In this document: positions 20,979 to 30,064 of the stretch, one piece after another
How positions within the stretch are numbered: the first letter of the stretch is position 1
Layout: every line of letters starts with the position of its first letter
Source of the DNA: ZAX-1 sp046533095
Lineage (GTDB): Bacteria > Bacillota > Clostridia > Lachnospirales > Lachnospiraceae
DNA length: 64,000 bases
Assembly (NCBI GenBank): GCA_046533095.1
Contig: JAJQRA010000038.1
Location: forward strand, 186,001-250,000
Direction of reading: 5' to 3'
Notes under the pieces: generated by a model
Seen by the model: only the letters and a program-made list of their open reading frames with translations
Database searches by the model: none
What the model was told of the DNA's origin: nothing
Program-made: the position numbers and the translations under genes

Positions 20979-21196
20979 AAATCAGATAAAAATAAAAATG
21001 AATGATACAAAACGAGGAGTGAAATTTATAGTATATTTATTTAGGAGGCGCAGCTAGATAGTCATGATTTGTGCACACAAGATGTAACGATCCAAAAAGA
21101 AAAGATTTTTTGATTTTTCATCCCTTACGCAGTATTACATTGTAAATGGATAGACCAAAAGTTGATCCAAGATAAAAATAGGAGGTATTACAGGCC

Positions 21197-22171
21197 ATGG
21201 CAAAGGAGATTAATACAATCGGAGTACTTACAAGCGGCGGAGATGCGCCGGGCATGAATGCGGCAATTCGGGCGGTGGTGCGAAAAGCGCTTGTGAATGG
21301 AAAAAAGGTTAAGGGCATTAAAAGAGGCTATGCGGGTTTGCTCCAAGAAGAAATTGCAGATATGACAGCATATGATGTGGCTGATACAATACAAAGAGGT
21401 GGTACGGTATTGCAGACGGCTCGCTGTCCGGAATTTGTTACAGTAGAGGGGCAGAAAAGGGGAGCAGAAATCTGTAAGCAGTATGGAATTGACGGCATTA
21501 TCGTGATTGGTGGAGATGGATCGTTTCGAGGAGCACAAAAGCTGGCTGCCCTTGGTGTCAATACGATCGGAGTTCCAGGAACAATAGACCTTGACATTGC
21601 CTGCAGTGAATATACGATAGGCTTTGATACGGCTGTAAATACAGCGATGGAGGCAATCGATAAAGTACGTGATACATCTACTTCGCATGAACGGTGTTCC
21701 ATTATAGAAGTAATGGGAAGAGATGCAGGGTACATTGCATTATGGTGTGGAATTGCGAATGGTGCGGAAGATATTCTGCTTCCGGAAAAATATGACTATG
21801 ATGAACAAAGATTAGTAAATAATATTATTGAAAATAGAAAACGTGGAAAGAAACACCATATTATCATAAATGCAGAGGGAATTGGGCATTCTACCAGCAT
21901 GGCAAAACGAATTGAGGCCGCAACCGGACTGGAAACGCGGGCTACGATCTTAGGCTACATGCAACGAGGGGGAAGCCCTACATGTAAAGATAGGGTATAT
22001 GCATCTACAATGGGTGCTTACGCCGTGGATATACTTTGCGAAGGGAAGTCAAACCGTGTAGTAGCTTATCGTCATGGGGATTTCGTGGACTTTGACATTG
22101 ACGAAGCGCTGGCAATGGAAAAACACGTGCCGGAATACCAGTTCGAAATATGCAAAGAATTGTCGAAATAA
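21197..22171 (+). CDS. pfkA: 6-phosphofructokinase (ATP-type)
   Basis: This 324-residue glycolytic enzyme phosphorylates fructose-6-phosphate. The N-terminal GGDAPGMNAAIR and IGGDGSFRGAQ are nucleotide-binding motifs; the GGDGS form fits ATP rather than pyrophosphate as donor. The catalytic segment reads GTIDLDIACSEYTIGFDTA, keeping both Asp residues of the usual TIDND but with Leu in place of Asn. MGRDAGYIALWCGIANGAE binds the sugar phosphate. A GGAGG site precedes the start. A 12-bp gap to the next gene suggests a shared transcript. Confidence 0.95.
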   Translation: MAKEINTIGVLTSGGDAPGMNAAIRAVVRKALVNGKKVKGIKRGYAGLLQEEIADMTAYDVADTIQRGGTVLQTARCPEFVTVEGQKRGAEICKQYGIDGIIVIGGDGSFRGAQKLAALGVNTIGVPGTIDLDIACSEYTIGFDTAVNTAMEAIDKVRDTSTSHERCSIIEVMGRDAGYIALWCGIANGAEDILLPEKYDYDEQRLVNNIIENRKRGKKHHIIINAEGIGHSTSMAKRIEAATGLETRATILGYMQRGGSPTCKDRVYASTMGAYAVDILCEGKSNRVVAYRHGDFVDFDIDEALAMEKHVPEYQFEICKELSK

Positions 22172-22183
22172 CAAGGGAATACC

Positions 22184-23023
22184 ATGATAACCAGTATAAG
22201 TAATCAGCAGATGAAATATATCGTACAGCTGCAGAAAAAAGCAAAGTTTCGTTTCGAACAAGGAGTATTTGTTGTAGAAGGAATCAAAATGTGCTTAGAG
22301 GCACCAAAGGAATGGGTCGTAGACATGTATGTTTCCGACTCTTTTCTTGGTAGAGAGGAACATAAAGCCTATCTTGCGGGTTATCATTATGAAATAGTGG
22401 CGGAAAACATATTTTTAAAGATAAGCGACACCAAAACGCCACAGGGGATTTTGTGTATTGTAAAAATGCCCAAATATCAAATAAAGGATTTATTACAGGG
22501 AGAAAAGACACATCTGCTGTTGCTTGAGCGTATACAAGATCCCGGCAATTTAGGCACGATGATTCGTACTGGAGAGGGTGCGGGGATTACGGGTGTTATT
22601 ATGAACAATACAACCGTAGATTTATTTCATCCAAAAACCATTCGTTCTACAATGGGCTCTATCTATAGAACCCCTTTTTTGGTTACAGACGATTTGACGC
22701 AGACAGCAAAAGAACTAAAACATGCCGGCGTATCGTTATATGCCACACACCTTTTAGGGGAAGTTGCATACGATTGTCAAAACTATCGAAGGCCAACAGG
22801 TTTTTTGATTGGAAACGAGGGAAATGGTTTGAGCCATGAAACGGCAAAGTTGGCAGACAGTTCTATACACATACCAATGGAGGGGCAGGTGGAATCCTTA
22901 AATGCAGCTGTGGCAGCGGCCCTTTTGATGTATGAAGTGCATAGACAGCGTGGCAGTGGTGATCATTTTTGTAGCACTCCCACACATGGCGCAGCACTTA
23001 AAAATCTATGCTCCGATATTTGA
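22184..23023 (+). CDS. SpoU/TrmH-family RNA 2'-O-methyltransferase
   Basis: This 279-residue protein has an N-terminal substrate-binding domain (FRFEQGVFVVEGIKMCLEAP) and a C-terminal SPOUT knot methyltransferase. Motif 1 is ERIQDPGNLGTMIRTGEGAG, motif 2 is GFLIGNEGNGLS, and motif 3 is IPMEGQVESLNAAVAAALLMYE. These enzymes methylate ribose in rRNA or tRNA; the exact target cannot be told. The last 26 bp overlap the 3' end of the convergent amidohydrolase gene. Confidence 0.9.
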   Translation: MITSISNQQMKYIVQLQKKAKFRFEQGVFVVEGIKMCLEAPKEWVVDMYVSDSFLGREEHKAYLAGYHYEIVAENIFLKISDTKTPQGILCIVKMPKYQIKDLLQGEKTHLLLLERIQDPGNLGTMIRTGEGAGITGVIMNNTTVDLFHPKTIRSTMGSIYRTPFLVTDDLTQTAKELKHAGVSLYATHLLGEVAYDCQNYRRPTGFLIGNEGNGLSHETAKLADSSIHIPMEGQVESLNAAVAAALLMYEVHRQRGSGDHFCSTPTHGAALKNLCSDI

Positions 23024-24131
23024 CAAGACCGTCCTTTAAGGTGAATTTTGGAATCAGAATACGATCACCCATAAAACTGTCGCCATAACAGTCGGAAAAG
23101 CGAGTGGGTGCTTCTTGCAGCTTAAAGATGCTTAAATCTGCACGGGCACCGGGTGTCAGAGTTCCAATTTCTTGATCTAGCCCCATGATTGTTGCCGGGC
23201 GTACCGTGCATAGGCGGACGACTTCATCTAGTTCCATGCCCAAATTCAAAAAGAGGGACATAACGTAGATGAGTGAGAACATGGGTCGTTTGTAGAAGTT
23301 CTGCAATACACTGTCTGTTCCCATCAAATCGGGGGCAAAACCTTGTTCTAGCATTGTTCTTATATCTTTAATGGTAAAACCAGTTCGGCCGCTGGCTCCG
23401 TCAAATAAAATACCACGACGTTTTGCTTCCCAAAGGGCTTCTTTTACCGCACCGTTTTCATCTAGGAAAGATTCCCCTTGCAGCTGATAAATATGTGCCC
23501 AGACATCACCCTTGCGAAGCAATTTCGCAATATCACAGAGGGGTGCAGGTGGATTCTTAACGTGTACGGCTACCGGACATCCCAGTTTTTCGGACATCTC
23601 GATGGTCTTTTTTAAAGAGGTCAGATTTTCGTCTTCCCCTCTACCTTTTTCAATTCTAACTTTCAGGCCTAAAAGTACGTTGCTATAGCGTTTATATACT
23701 TGTTCAATGGCTGTTTCGTTAAAATCCCTTGGTTGTGTGTTTTCAAATATATGATTTGCCATGATGCCGGTAGGAAAAACGTTGAGATACGCCCGAATGC
23801 TACATTGGGATGGCACGATGACAGTTTGATAAAATAAGGGGAAGTTGGCATAGCTGGCAGATCCATAGTCGATGGCAGATGTGATACCATTTGGTAGCAA
23901 GAAGAGATCGGCAGGAATACCAATATCGCCTGCGCCGTAAAAGAGATGAGTATGGTTTTCTATTAGGCCGGGAAAGAGATAATGCCCCGAAGCATCAATT
24001 AAATATTTCGCAGAATCTTCGGATGAAACTGCAACAATGCGCCCATTTCCTACCCCAACAGTCTGTACCCCATGAATGCCTTGTCCCGGATCTACTACCA
24101 TGGCATTTTCTATTATATAATCATACTCCAT
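22998..24131 (-). CDS. Amidohydrolase (dihydroorotase-like) linked to a PTS
   Basis: This is a 377-residue TIM-barrel metallohydrolase. Ligands of a two-metal site are all visible: HTH (ENHTHLFYG), a Lys in LLGLKVRIEKG, His in VAVHVKN, His in DVWAHIYQ and Asp in DLMGTDS. The family includes deacetylases and hydrolases acting on N-acyl or cyclic amide substrates. It lies 240 bp downstream of a galactitol-type EIIC gene on the same strand, so it probably acts on the imported phosphorylated compound; that is inference. I start at 24131 (MEYDYIIENAMVVDP), the family-like N-terminus; ATGs at 24143 and 24149 are possible. Confidence 0.85.
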   Translation of the reverse strand: MEYDYIIENAMVVDPGQGIHGVQTVGVGNGRIVAVSSEDSAKYLIDASGHYLFPGLIENHTHLFYGAGDIGIPADLFLLPNGITSAIDYGSASYANFPLFYQTVIVPSQCSIRAYLNVFPTGIMANHIFENTQPRDFNETAIEQVYKRYSNVLLGLKVRIEKGRGEDENLTSLKKTIEMSEKLGCPVAVHVKNPPAPLCDIAKLLRKGDVWAHIYQLQGESFLDENGAVKEALWEAKRRGILFDGASGRTGFTIKDIRTMLEQGFAPDLMGTDSVLQNFYKRPMFSLIYVMSLFLNLGMELDEVVRLCTVRPATIMGLDQEIGTLTPGARADLSIFKLQEAPTRFSDCYGDSFMGDRILIPKFTLKDGLVKYRSIDF

Positions 24132-24174
24132 ATTATTCACCATTCCCATAAAAAGTTGCTTAGTTTATTATGAT

Positions 24175-24351
24175 GTAACGATTCAGTACCTCCTATAACG
24201 CAAAGTACGCTGTAGACAAATGCTCCACCGCCTACGAAATGTGACTTTGCGTATATAATCAATTTTAGCTTTGATAGATAGCCAATCTGTGTTCTTTGCA
24301 AATTGACGATCTACCCATTGATTATAAAGGAGGTACGATGAAATAGTTACG
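24175..24351. repeat. Three-armed inverted-repeat element between amidohydrolase and EIIC genes
   Basis: This gene-free 177 bp folds as a cloverleaf. Outer arm: GTACCTCC (24186-24193) with GGAGGTAC (24329-24336), extended by GTAAC (24175-24179) with GTTAC (24346-24350). First inner arm: ACGCAAAGT (24198-24206) with ACTTTGCGT (24244-24252). Second inner arm: TATAATCAAT (24254-24263) with ATTGATTATA (24318-24327). Parts of the same sequence recur near 45660-45715 and 51790-51860, so it may belong to a dispersed element family; alternatively it is a structured intercistronic RNA. Confidence 0.6.
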
Positions 24352-24370
24352 TTCTTATATAATACCGTTT

Positions 24371-25642
24371 TTAGCTCTTAAATCCAAACAGGTTCAATAT
24401 AAATGTGAGTAATGCAAGCAATGCATTCTCCGGATTGCCACCACCTACGTAGAGTGCACCTGCCGGAAGTTCCATACCCGCCCACTGTACCATGCTAGTG
24501 ACAGCCGGTGCGAGGAAAGTGATGACATAGCAATGCAGAATCAGGTAGATAATGAAGGTCACCAAGGAGCGGAAGAAATTTCCTTTGGACATTTCAACGC
24601 TCTGTACTACGTTGTAGCAGATACCGGTGAGCGATACGATGGGAAACCACAGATTGCCGGGAAGAATGATTGCCAACAAAATGTAGATAGGGATACAGAT
24701 GGTGCTGATTGCAACAACTGTTGGGTCGCCAACGCCACATGCTACATCTAATGCGATATTGATTTCACGGGTTCCACCGTAACGGCTCTTCATAAATGAG
24801 CTTGCAGACTGGGTGATAGGAGCTAATCCTTCCATTAGCAGGGATGCCATGCGAGGTAGCAGCAACATAACTGCGGCAAGAGATACACCAGTATTTAAGA
24901 TGGTAGCAAAAGGAAGCCTAGCTAATGCCGCAAAAGCTGCGCCAATAATCAGCCCTAAGAAAATAGGGTCACCAATGAAATGCAGATGCTTGGTCTTCGT
25001 CGCATCCCACTCGATATCCCGGACTTTTGGAATTCGGTCAATTAGCTTGTTAAGGCCAAAAGCTAAGAATGCGTTGGGAATACAGGGGATAACTGCAACA
25101 GTAGTTCCCGGCAGGTTAAACTGTTTCTGCCAGTATGGTGCCTCCCAGTCTGCTGCCTTTAAGGCGATAACACAGAAGATTGCAGCCACTACCAAAGCGG
25201 CAATAAAGTTGCCGGTGAGCACATAGGTTACGGCACCTGCCAAAATGAAATGAAACATGTTCCAGATGTCGATGTTTAGGGTCTTGGTCCACTTAAATTG
25301 CAACAGCACCGCATTGATTATGATACACAATGGGATAATGACCGGGGCAATTGGGCTTGACCAAGCGGCAGAACCGATGGTGGGGAAACCCACATCTGTA
25401 ATCTGAAAACTTAAGCCGATACTTTCAACCATGCCGGCAATAGCGGGTTGCATCGCTTCAGACATGAAGCCAATCATCAGACCGATACCTTTTAAGCCGA
25501 TGACAACCAAAAGTCCGGAGCGCAGAGCCTTTAAAAACTTCATTTTGAAAATACTTCCGATTATAATCAGGAAAAGTGGAAGTATGACCATCGTTCCCAA
25601 ATCATCGGTGATATAGTGCGTAATACGTAGTATAGTATCCAT
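24371..25642 (-). CDS. PTS galactitol-type transporter subunit EIIC
   Basis: This is a 423-residue integral membrane protein with about 10-12 hydrophobic segments of the GatC/SgcC family. It has the conserved SKG/GTREINIALDVACGVGDPTV region and an N-terminus MDTILRITHYITDDLGTMVI typical of these permeases. It would transport and hand over a sugar or polyol for phosphorylation by the EIIB next door. A strong AAGGAGGG site precedes the start. It is the third-last gene of a reverse-strand series regulator-EIIA-membrane protein-EIIB-EIIC-amidohydrolase. The substrate is unknown. Confidence 0.9.
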   Translation of the reverse strand: MDTILRITHYITDDLGTMVILPLFLIIIGSIFKMKFLKALRSGLLVVIGLKGIGLMIGFMSEAMQPAIAGMVESIGLSFQITDVGFPTIGSAAWSSPIAPVIIPLCIIINAVLLQFKWTKTLNIDIWNMFHFILAGAVTYVLTGNFIAALVVAAIFCVIALKAADWEAPYWQKQFNLPGTTVAVIPCIPNAFLAFGLNKLIDRIPKVRDIEWDATKTKHLHFIGDPIFLGLIIGAAFAALARLPFATILNTGVSLAAVMLLLPRMASLLMEGLAPITQSASSFMKSRYGGTREINIALDVACGVGDPTVVAISTICIPIYILLAIILPGNLWFPIVSLTGICYNVVQSVEMSKGNFFRSLVTFIIYLILHCYVITFLAPAVTSMVQWAGMELPAGALYVGGGNPENALLALLTFILNLFGFKS

Positions 25643-25699
25643 AAATTTTTCCCTCCTTACAGTGAACAGTCACATTGAGCACGGTGACTGTGGTGTCTC

Positions 25700-25996
25700 T
25701 TAGTTAGCTGCTTCGATTTCTTTTACAGTAGCGATAAATTCGGTTTCAAATTCCTCCTTTCCAATACCTGATAGCAAGGAATTTCCGGCAAGACTAGGAA
25801 TGCCATAGGTATCCCCTTGATATTTGCTCGTTGATACTAATAATTCATTTTGCCTAATCCAAGAATCAATGGATGTCATGCCTACTTTTGTGATTTTGAT
25901 TTTCACGCCATTGTTCTCTGCAATTGTGTAAAGCTCGTTTTCTACTATGGCAGAAGTAACTAAGCCACTTCCACATGCTACTAATACATTAACCAT
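25700..25996 (-). CDS. PTS galactitol-type EIIB phosphocarrier
   Basis: This 98-residue cytoplasmic protein has the EIIB P-loop VLVACGSGLVTS near the N-terminus, with Cys as the phosphorylated residue. The fold and length match GatB-like proteins. It accepts phosphate from EIIA and phosphorylates the substrate in EIIC. I start at ATG 25996, preceded by AAGGATGGG; a longer in-frame extension to 26062 reads through poor N-terminal sequence. It lies 57 bp upstream of EIIC. Confidence 0.88.
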   Translation of the reverse strand: MVNVLVACGSGLVTSAIVENELYTIAENNGVKIKITKVGMTSIDSWIRQNELLVSTSKYQGDTYGIPSLAGNSLLSGIGKEEFETEFIATVKEIEAAN

Positions 25997-26087
25997 TTTT
26001 CCCATCCTTTCAAACATGCCGGTATGCCTTCGGCTTTCAGTACAAACATTTAATGAAATCAATCACTTGATTTCCAGCTACAGTGCA

Positions 26088-26585
26088 TTAAAATCTTCTT
26101 TTTTGATACCGATCCATGGGAGTGAACCCCAAAATGTCCATTTCGTGAAAAAAATCGTCAAGGTTCTCAAACATGCAGGTGATTCGAATCATCCTTGCGT
26201 CTGCATCGATGACAGCATAGTGATCCGCATCATACTTCACAAAATGAGCAATGTTTTTCGTTGGAAAACGCTTCTGCCACAATATGCCATCAGAAAATGC
26301 AAACACGTCCTTGTCCACAAAGAGGTGAGCACGAAATGGGCGGAGCAACAGTAGCACAAACATCACGATACAGCCGACTGCAATAATGAGGGAATAGTCT
26401 GTCAGGCCATTTCCTACGATGGAAAGGCTATTGATTTCACTCGTGACGCTACTAGTATTTCCATTCATATTAAGGTAGAAATGATAGGAATTGTACAGGC
26501 CCGCCACGAGAAATATCACCGAAAATATCCTGCTCTTCCTTCTCTCTGACAACGTCATTGAAAGTTGCTTTTTCATTTTTTTCAC
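26088..26585 (-). CDS. Small membrane protein of unknown function within PTS locus
   Basis: This 165-residue protein has a basic N-terminus (MKKMKKQLSMTLSERRKSR), a first transmembrane segment (IFSVIFLVAGLYNSYHF), a short Asn/Ser-rich outside loop, a second segment (LIIAVGCIVMFVLLLLRPF) and a cytoplasmic domain of about 75 residues. That domain (VFAFSDGILWQKRFPTKNIA) resembles the beta-rich PH-like domains of small membrane proteins, but I do not recognise a family. Its position between EIIA and EIIB suggests a role in the same system. The ribosome binding site is weak and lies in a tandem duplication. Confidence 0.65.
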   Translation of the reverse strand: MKKMKKQLSMTLSERRKSRIFSVIFLVAGLYNSYHFYLNMNGNTSSVTSEINSLSIVGNGLTDYSLIIAVGCIVMFVLLLLRPFRAHLFVDKDVFAFSDGILWQKRFPTKNIAHFVKYDADHYAVIDADARMIRITCMFENLDDFFHEMDILGFTPMDRYQKRRF

Positions 26586-26673
26586 ACTTCTTTCTGGTGT
26601 ACTTAATTTTAAACCTGTTTTTCCTTTTTTTCACATTTCTTTTTGGTGTACTTATTTTAAAGACGTTTTTTAG
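26577..26673 (-). repeat. Two tandem 49-bp units between EIIA and membrane protein genes
   Basis: On the + strand, TTTTTTCACACTTCTTTCTG... (26577-26624) is repeated as TTTTTTCACATTTCTTTTTG... (26626-26673), each with GGTGTACTTA in the middle. A third partial match overlaps the last EIIA codons. The units fill the whole intercistronic gap and include the ribosome binding region of the downstream gene. Confidence 0.75.
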
Positions 26674-27125
26674 TTTCTCTCACACTTTTCTAATTGGGTT
26701 GTAAACGCTTGAGCCAGTTCCTCTAAAGGGATATGCTTCGCATGATATAGCCACTGTTCATCGCCTAATATCTTCATGATGGCCTGCAATACTGACAATT
26801 GATCCTTACTGCTCTTAAGGGCTAAGTTGAAAACAAATTCCACATTTTTGATTTCATCCGGATCTTCCATACTATGGAATTCCACAGGTGTGACAAGCCG
26901 CAAAATGCAGATGGCTGCGACATTTACATGCTCAGGCTCGGTATGGGGAATAGCGACAGGCATGGCAAAATCAAGTGCTGTGGGATACTGTTCTTCGCGT
27001 TTAACGCAGTTTTGCAGATAGGATTTCTTTACAAAACCACCATCATAGAGCTTTGTAAAGGTACATTGCAAGGATTCTCGCCAATCCTTGGGGTTCGCTT
27101 CTAAGGCTAAAATTTTTGGTAACAT
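26670..27125 (-). CDS. PTS EIIA component (fructose/mannitol/galactitol type)
   Basis: This is a 151-residue cytoplasmic phosphocarrier. The active-site His lies in MPVAIPHTEPEHV, the hallmark of the EIIA-2 family. It takes phosphate from HPr-His-P and passes it to EIIB. The start ATG 27125 follows a GAGGAG site; an upstream GTG in frame is closer to that site and less likely. It follows the PRD regulator gene by 49 bp and is probably co-transcribed with the other PTS genes. Confidence 0.9.
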   Translation of the reverse strand: MLPKILALEANPKDWRESLQCTFTKLYDGGFVKKSYLQNCVKREEQYPTALDFAMPVAIPHTEPEHVNVAAICILRLVTPVEFHSMEDPDEIKNVEFVFNLALKSSKDQLSVLQAIMKILGDEQWLYHAKHIPLEELAQAFTTQLEKCERN

Positions 27126-27174
27126 AAGCACTTCTCCTCACTTTGTTTACTACCATTCGATCAAGTTTTTCTTC

Positions 27175-29277
27175 TTATGGATGTTTCATTTCATATTCAA
27201 GGATCATCAGATTTGCCTCTAATGGTGTTTTGGCTTTCTGCAAATTTACAAGGAACCCTTCTTCGCGGATCATATTAATCAGATTAAAAATGAGCTTTTT
27301 ATGTTTTATGGCATCATCAATGGCAATGCTGCATACAAAAGAAATAGGATCATAATCTGCATGACCGAAAGAAACCGGAGTTTTCAGTCGAATCAGGGAA
27401 AGGCCGGTTTTAAAAACGCCACTTTCAGTACCGGCATGAGGAATGGCAAAGCCCGGGTATATCACAATGTAGGGTCCATTTTCTTCGAGCAGCTCTATCA
27501 TTTTCTCAATATAGGATGGGGTGATATTGCCATGCAAAACCAAGGGGAGTGCCGATTTTTGGATGGCATCGAAACGATTTAAACAACTGACATCAAGCTG
27601 AATATTTGATGGACCCAACGCTTCACTGAGCAAGATATTTTCATCAGGAGCGCTTATTGGTGGCTGTTCATGGAAAAATTCCGTTATCGTATTGCGAATG
27701 CCCTTGCGGATTTTGTTGCGCAACACTTCGTTTTCGATATTATTCGTCAAGATGGCATCTAGATGGCTCATCAGTTTTGCAGATTGCCCTTCCTTGCTGT
27801 CTGATAAAATGAATTTTCTCTTCAGGCTTTTTAAAGCCTTTTGGATTCGCTCATAGTCGGTTTCATTGATGTAAGGGGTGACCACCACGGTGGGTATATC
27901 CACGCCATAGATGGGTGATGTGGATATAATTAAATCAATGTCAGACGAGAGATACGAATCTACGCTGTGAATGGCGGTGACGGCAACAATCTCGAAATGA
28001 AATAGGTGTTTTATCCGCTCACTTAAAAATTGCGATGTTCCCATACCACCGGCGCAGGCCACTAAAATCCTGGCAGATATAAATCGATTTTTATTGTGCT
28101 CGATGGCAGCGTAGATATGTAGGGCAATGTAGAGGATTGCGTTCTCCGTAAAGTCATAATTGATATAGGTCTTGATAAGCAACAGGTGCTTTTTGGTGAC
28201 TTCCAATACATTTGGATATTGTAGTTTAAAAGCACTGATATCCGGAAAATCGGGTAGTGAAAGGTTGTCATTCATCATCGTAGACTGCATGTGGTGAATT
28301 AGGTTTTCGTAGAGCAGGAAGTCCCCGGTCAAATCTATGTCCAAGTCATCAGATACTCGATGGATAAAGGAACTGACAAACATCTGTAGTTTCATAATGT
28401 CTTGATATTGCTCCTGTGCTCGACTGCCAAATTGCTTTCCTGAAAGCATGGTGCCAAGATAGCTGATTTCTGCCTCTACTGGGTAAATATTTAATTGCTC
28501 CTTAAGTAAGGTGAAAATGGTTCTTGCCATATCATCTTTGACACTTAAGATGGCCTTGACTTCTGGTAAAAAACAGCCTAAAGCCATCCGTTTTTCTGCA
28601 ATAAGCAAATAGTATGCCAACTTAGAAAATGTGAGATCCGTTAACTGTACACCGTGTATACGCTCTCCCTGCCTTAATATGTCTTCACATAGGGGCAGGT
28701 TGCGATTTGGATCCATGAGCTTTGCCACAATGTTGCCGAAAGGACTATACTGATTGCTCTTTTCTGCAAAAATACCTGAAGTGAAAAGCAATTCTAAGAT
28801 TGTTAGTCGCTTCACATCTTCCGCACCATCTACACGTAAGCCTTTATGCGCCGAAGAAGATACATGAAGTTGCCTTGAACCCAAAAATTCCCTAACGGAC
28901 ACAAGATCACTTAACAAAGTGCCTTTGCTGACGTCTACCACGCCCATGAGATTTTTGATGGTTACATAGGATGGGGCAAAAAGTATTTCTATGACAATGA
29001 GAATTCGCCGCTCATTCTTTGCAAGTCGATAGGTGTAGATGTTGATATCCTTTAATTGTGATAAAAGGCCATTTCGATCCACACGAAGCGAAACGATGCC
29101 ATTTGAGATACAAAAAATGTCTGACATACCTTTGCTCTCTAGCAGATATTCAATGGCCACAAGGTCGTTTCTGATCGTTCTTTCTGAAACATCAAAGGTT
29201 TTTGCTATCTCAGAAACTGACAACGGCTTTTCGGCATCCATCATTAATGAAAAAATATCTCCGGCTCGCTTATTCAT
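27175..29277 (-). CDS. PRD-containing transcriptional activator with EIIB and EIIA domains (MtlR/LicR-like)
   Basis: This is a 700-residue PTS-controlled regulator. Order: helix-turn-helix (SVSEIAKTFDVSERTIRNDL) at the N-terminus, a second wHTH region, two PRD modules in the middle with conserved His residues (for example HHMQSTMMND and ALHIYAAIEH), an EIIB-like domain with Cys in LVACAGGMGTSQFLS near 405, and a C-terminal EIIA-2 domain (YPGFAIPHAGTESG). Such proteins are switched by phosphorylation from HPr and EIIB and activate the linked PTS operon. I start at 29277 (MNKRAGDIFSLM), where the HTH domain begins; the preceding sequence is unlikely to be coding. Confidence 0.9.
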   Translation of the reverse strand: MNKRAGDIFSLMMDAEKPLSVSEIAKTFDVSERTIRNDLVAIEYLLESKGMSDIFCISNGIVSLRVDRNGLLSQLKDINIYTYRLAKNERRILIVIEILFAPSYVTIKNLMGVVDVSKGTLLSDLVSVREFLGSRQLHVSSSAHKGLRVDGAEDVKRLTILELLFTSGIFAEKSNQYSPFGNIVAKLMDPNRNLPLCEDILRQGERIHGVQLTDLTFSKLAYYLLIAEKRMALGCFLPEVKAILSVKDDMARTIFTLLKEQLNIYPVEAEISYLGTMLSGKQFGSRAQEQYQDIMKLQMFVSSFIHRVSDDLDIDLTGDFLLYENLIHHMQSTMMNDNLSLPDFPDISAFKLQYPNVLEVTKKHLLLIKTYINYDFTENAILYIALHIYAAIEHNKNRFISARILVACAGGMGTSQFLSERIKHLFHFEIVAVTAIHSVDSYLSSDIDLIISTSPIYGVDIPTVVVTPYINETDYERIQKALKSLKRKFILSDSKEGQSAKLMSHLDAILTNNIENEVLRNKIRKGIRNTITEFFHEQPPISAPDENILLSEALGPSNIQLDVSCLNRFDAIQKSALPLVLHGNITPSYIEKMIELLEENGPYIVIYPGFAIPHAGTESGVFKTGLSLIRLKTPVSFGHADYDPISFVCSIAIDDAIKHKKLIFNLINMIREEGFLVNLQKAKTPLEANLMILEYEMKHP

Positions 29278-29494
29278 GATCCATACCCTACTTATCCCTC
29301 CAATATAAACAGTGAAATATTGGCTTTGGGTAGCCTCTCTTCCTTCGTACAGCAAAACGAGTAATAAACGCTCACATTACCAGGTTTTTAAATAGTTATA
29401 ATAAATAGCTGCAACATTTATTACTTAAATGATAACACCTTACTATTTAAAATAACAGTCCAAATATATTCCATATGTGGGAAAAAGATTGTAC

Positions 29495-29523
29495 TTAACA
29501 AAAGTTGACTTGCTATGTATAAT
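29495..29523 (+). promoter_or_regulatory. Promoter upstream of the HPr gene
   Basis: TTAACA (29495-29500) and TATAAT (29518-29523) are 17 bp apart. The roughly 210-bp leader that follows has a direct repeat (AATGATTGAATGGTAATG near 29549 and AATGATTGAATTGTAATG near 29624) and a small inverted repeat GTTTCT/AGAAAC. A second candidate TTGACA near 29643 is followed 17 bp later by TACATA. Confidence 0.6.
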
Positions 29524-29740
29524 GTAATTATAGAATATAGAATGAAATGAATGATTGAATGGTAATGATTGACACGAATCAGATTGACATCTAGTTTCTT
29601 TCCGCCCATAGAAACAGAGTGAATCAATGATTGAATTGTAATGTTGACAAGGTTGTTTCCAAATAGTACATATCGTGGAGATAGGATGAAATCAATGATA
29701 AAAGTGTAGTAGCAACAGATATGAAAAGGAGTTGGACATT

Positions 29741-30007
29741 ATGTATAGCAAAACCGTATGTATCACAAATAGCGAAGGCCTGCACGCTAGACCAGCCGGC
29801 ATTGTGGTCAAATCAGCCAAAGGATTTTCCTCAAAAATAAATATGAAAAAGGATGACGTTAAGGTAAACGCAAAGAGCATCATCAATGTCCTCAGCTTAG
29901 GTGCAAACAAAGGCAGCAACATTTTGATTGAAGCTGAGGGGGAAGATGAAAAAGAAGCCGTAAACGCTTTGGCAGGCTTGATTGAAAATGGATTTTCACA
30001 GGTCTGA
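29741..30007 (+). CDS. HPr-family phosphocarrier protein
   Basis: This 88-residue protein has the His-15 site in NSEGLHARPAG and the regulatory Ser-46 site in KSIINVLSLG, so it could serve both PTS phosphotransfer and HPr-kinase signalling. It lies divergent from the PRD regulator and PTS operon, which suggests an HPr dedicated to this PTS or a local second copy; the housekeeping copy is not in the window. The start ATG 29741 follows AAAAGGAG; a TTG at 29732 falls in that site. Confidence 0.93.
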   Translation: MYSKTVCITNSEGLHARPAGIVVKSAKGFSSKINMKKDDVKVNAKSIINVLSLGANKGSNILIEAEGEDEKEAVNALAGLIENGFSQV

Positions 30008-30032
30008 TATGGATATTGGAGCATTACTTGGA

Positions 30033-30054
30033 AGCTATTTGGTATGCCAAATAG
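30033..30054. terminator. Hairpin between convergent HPr and niaR genes
   Basis: GCTATTTGG and CCAAATAGC form a perfect 9-bp stem with a TATG loop, 25 bp after the HPr stop and just before the niaR stop. No T-run follows on either strand, so it is a possible bidirectional transcript end rather than a classic terminator. Confidence 0.5.
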
Positions 30055-30064
30055 CGTGAGATGT

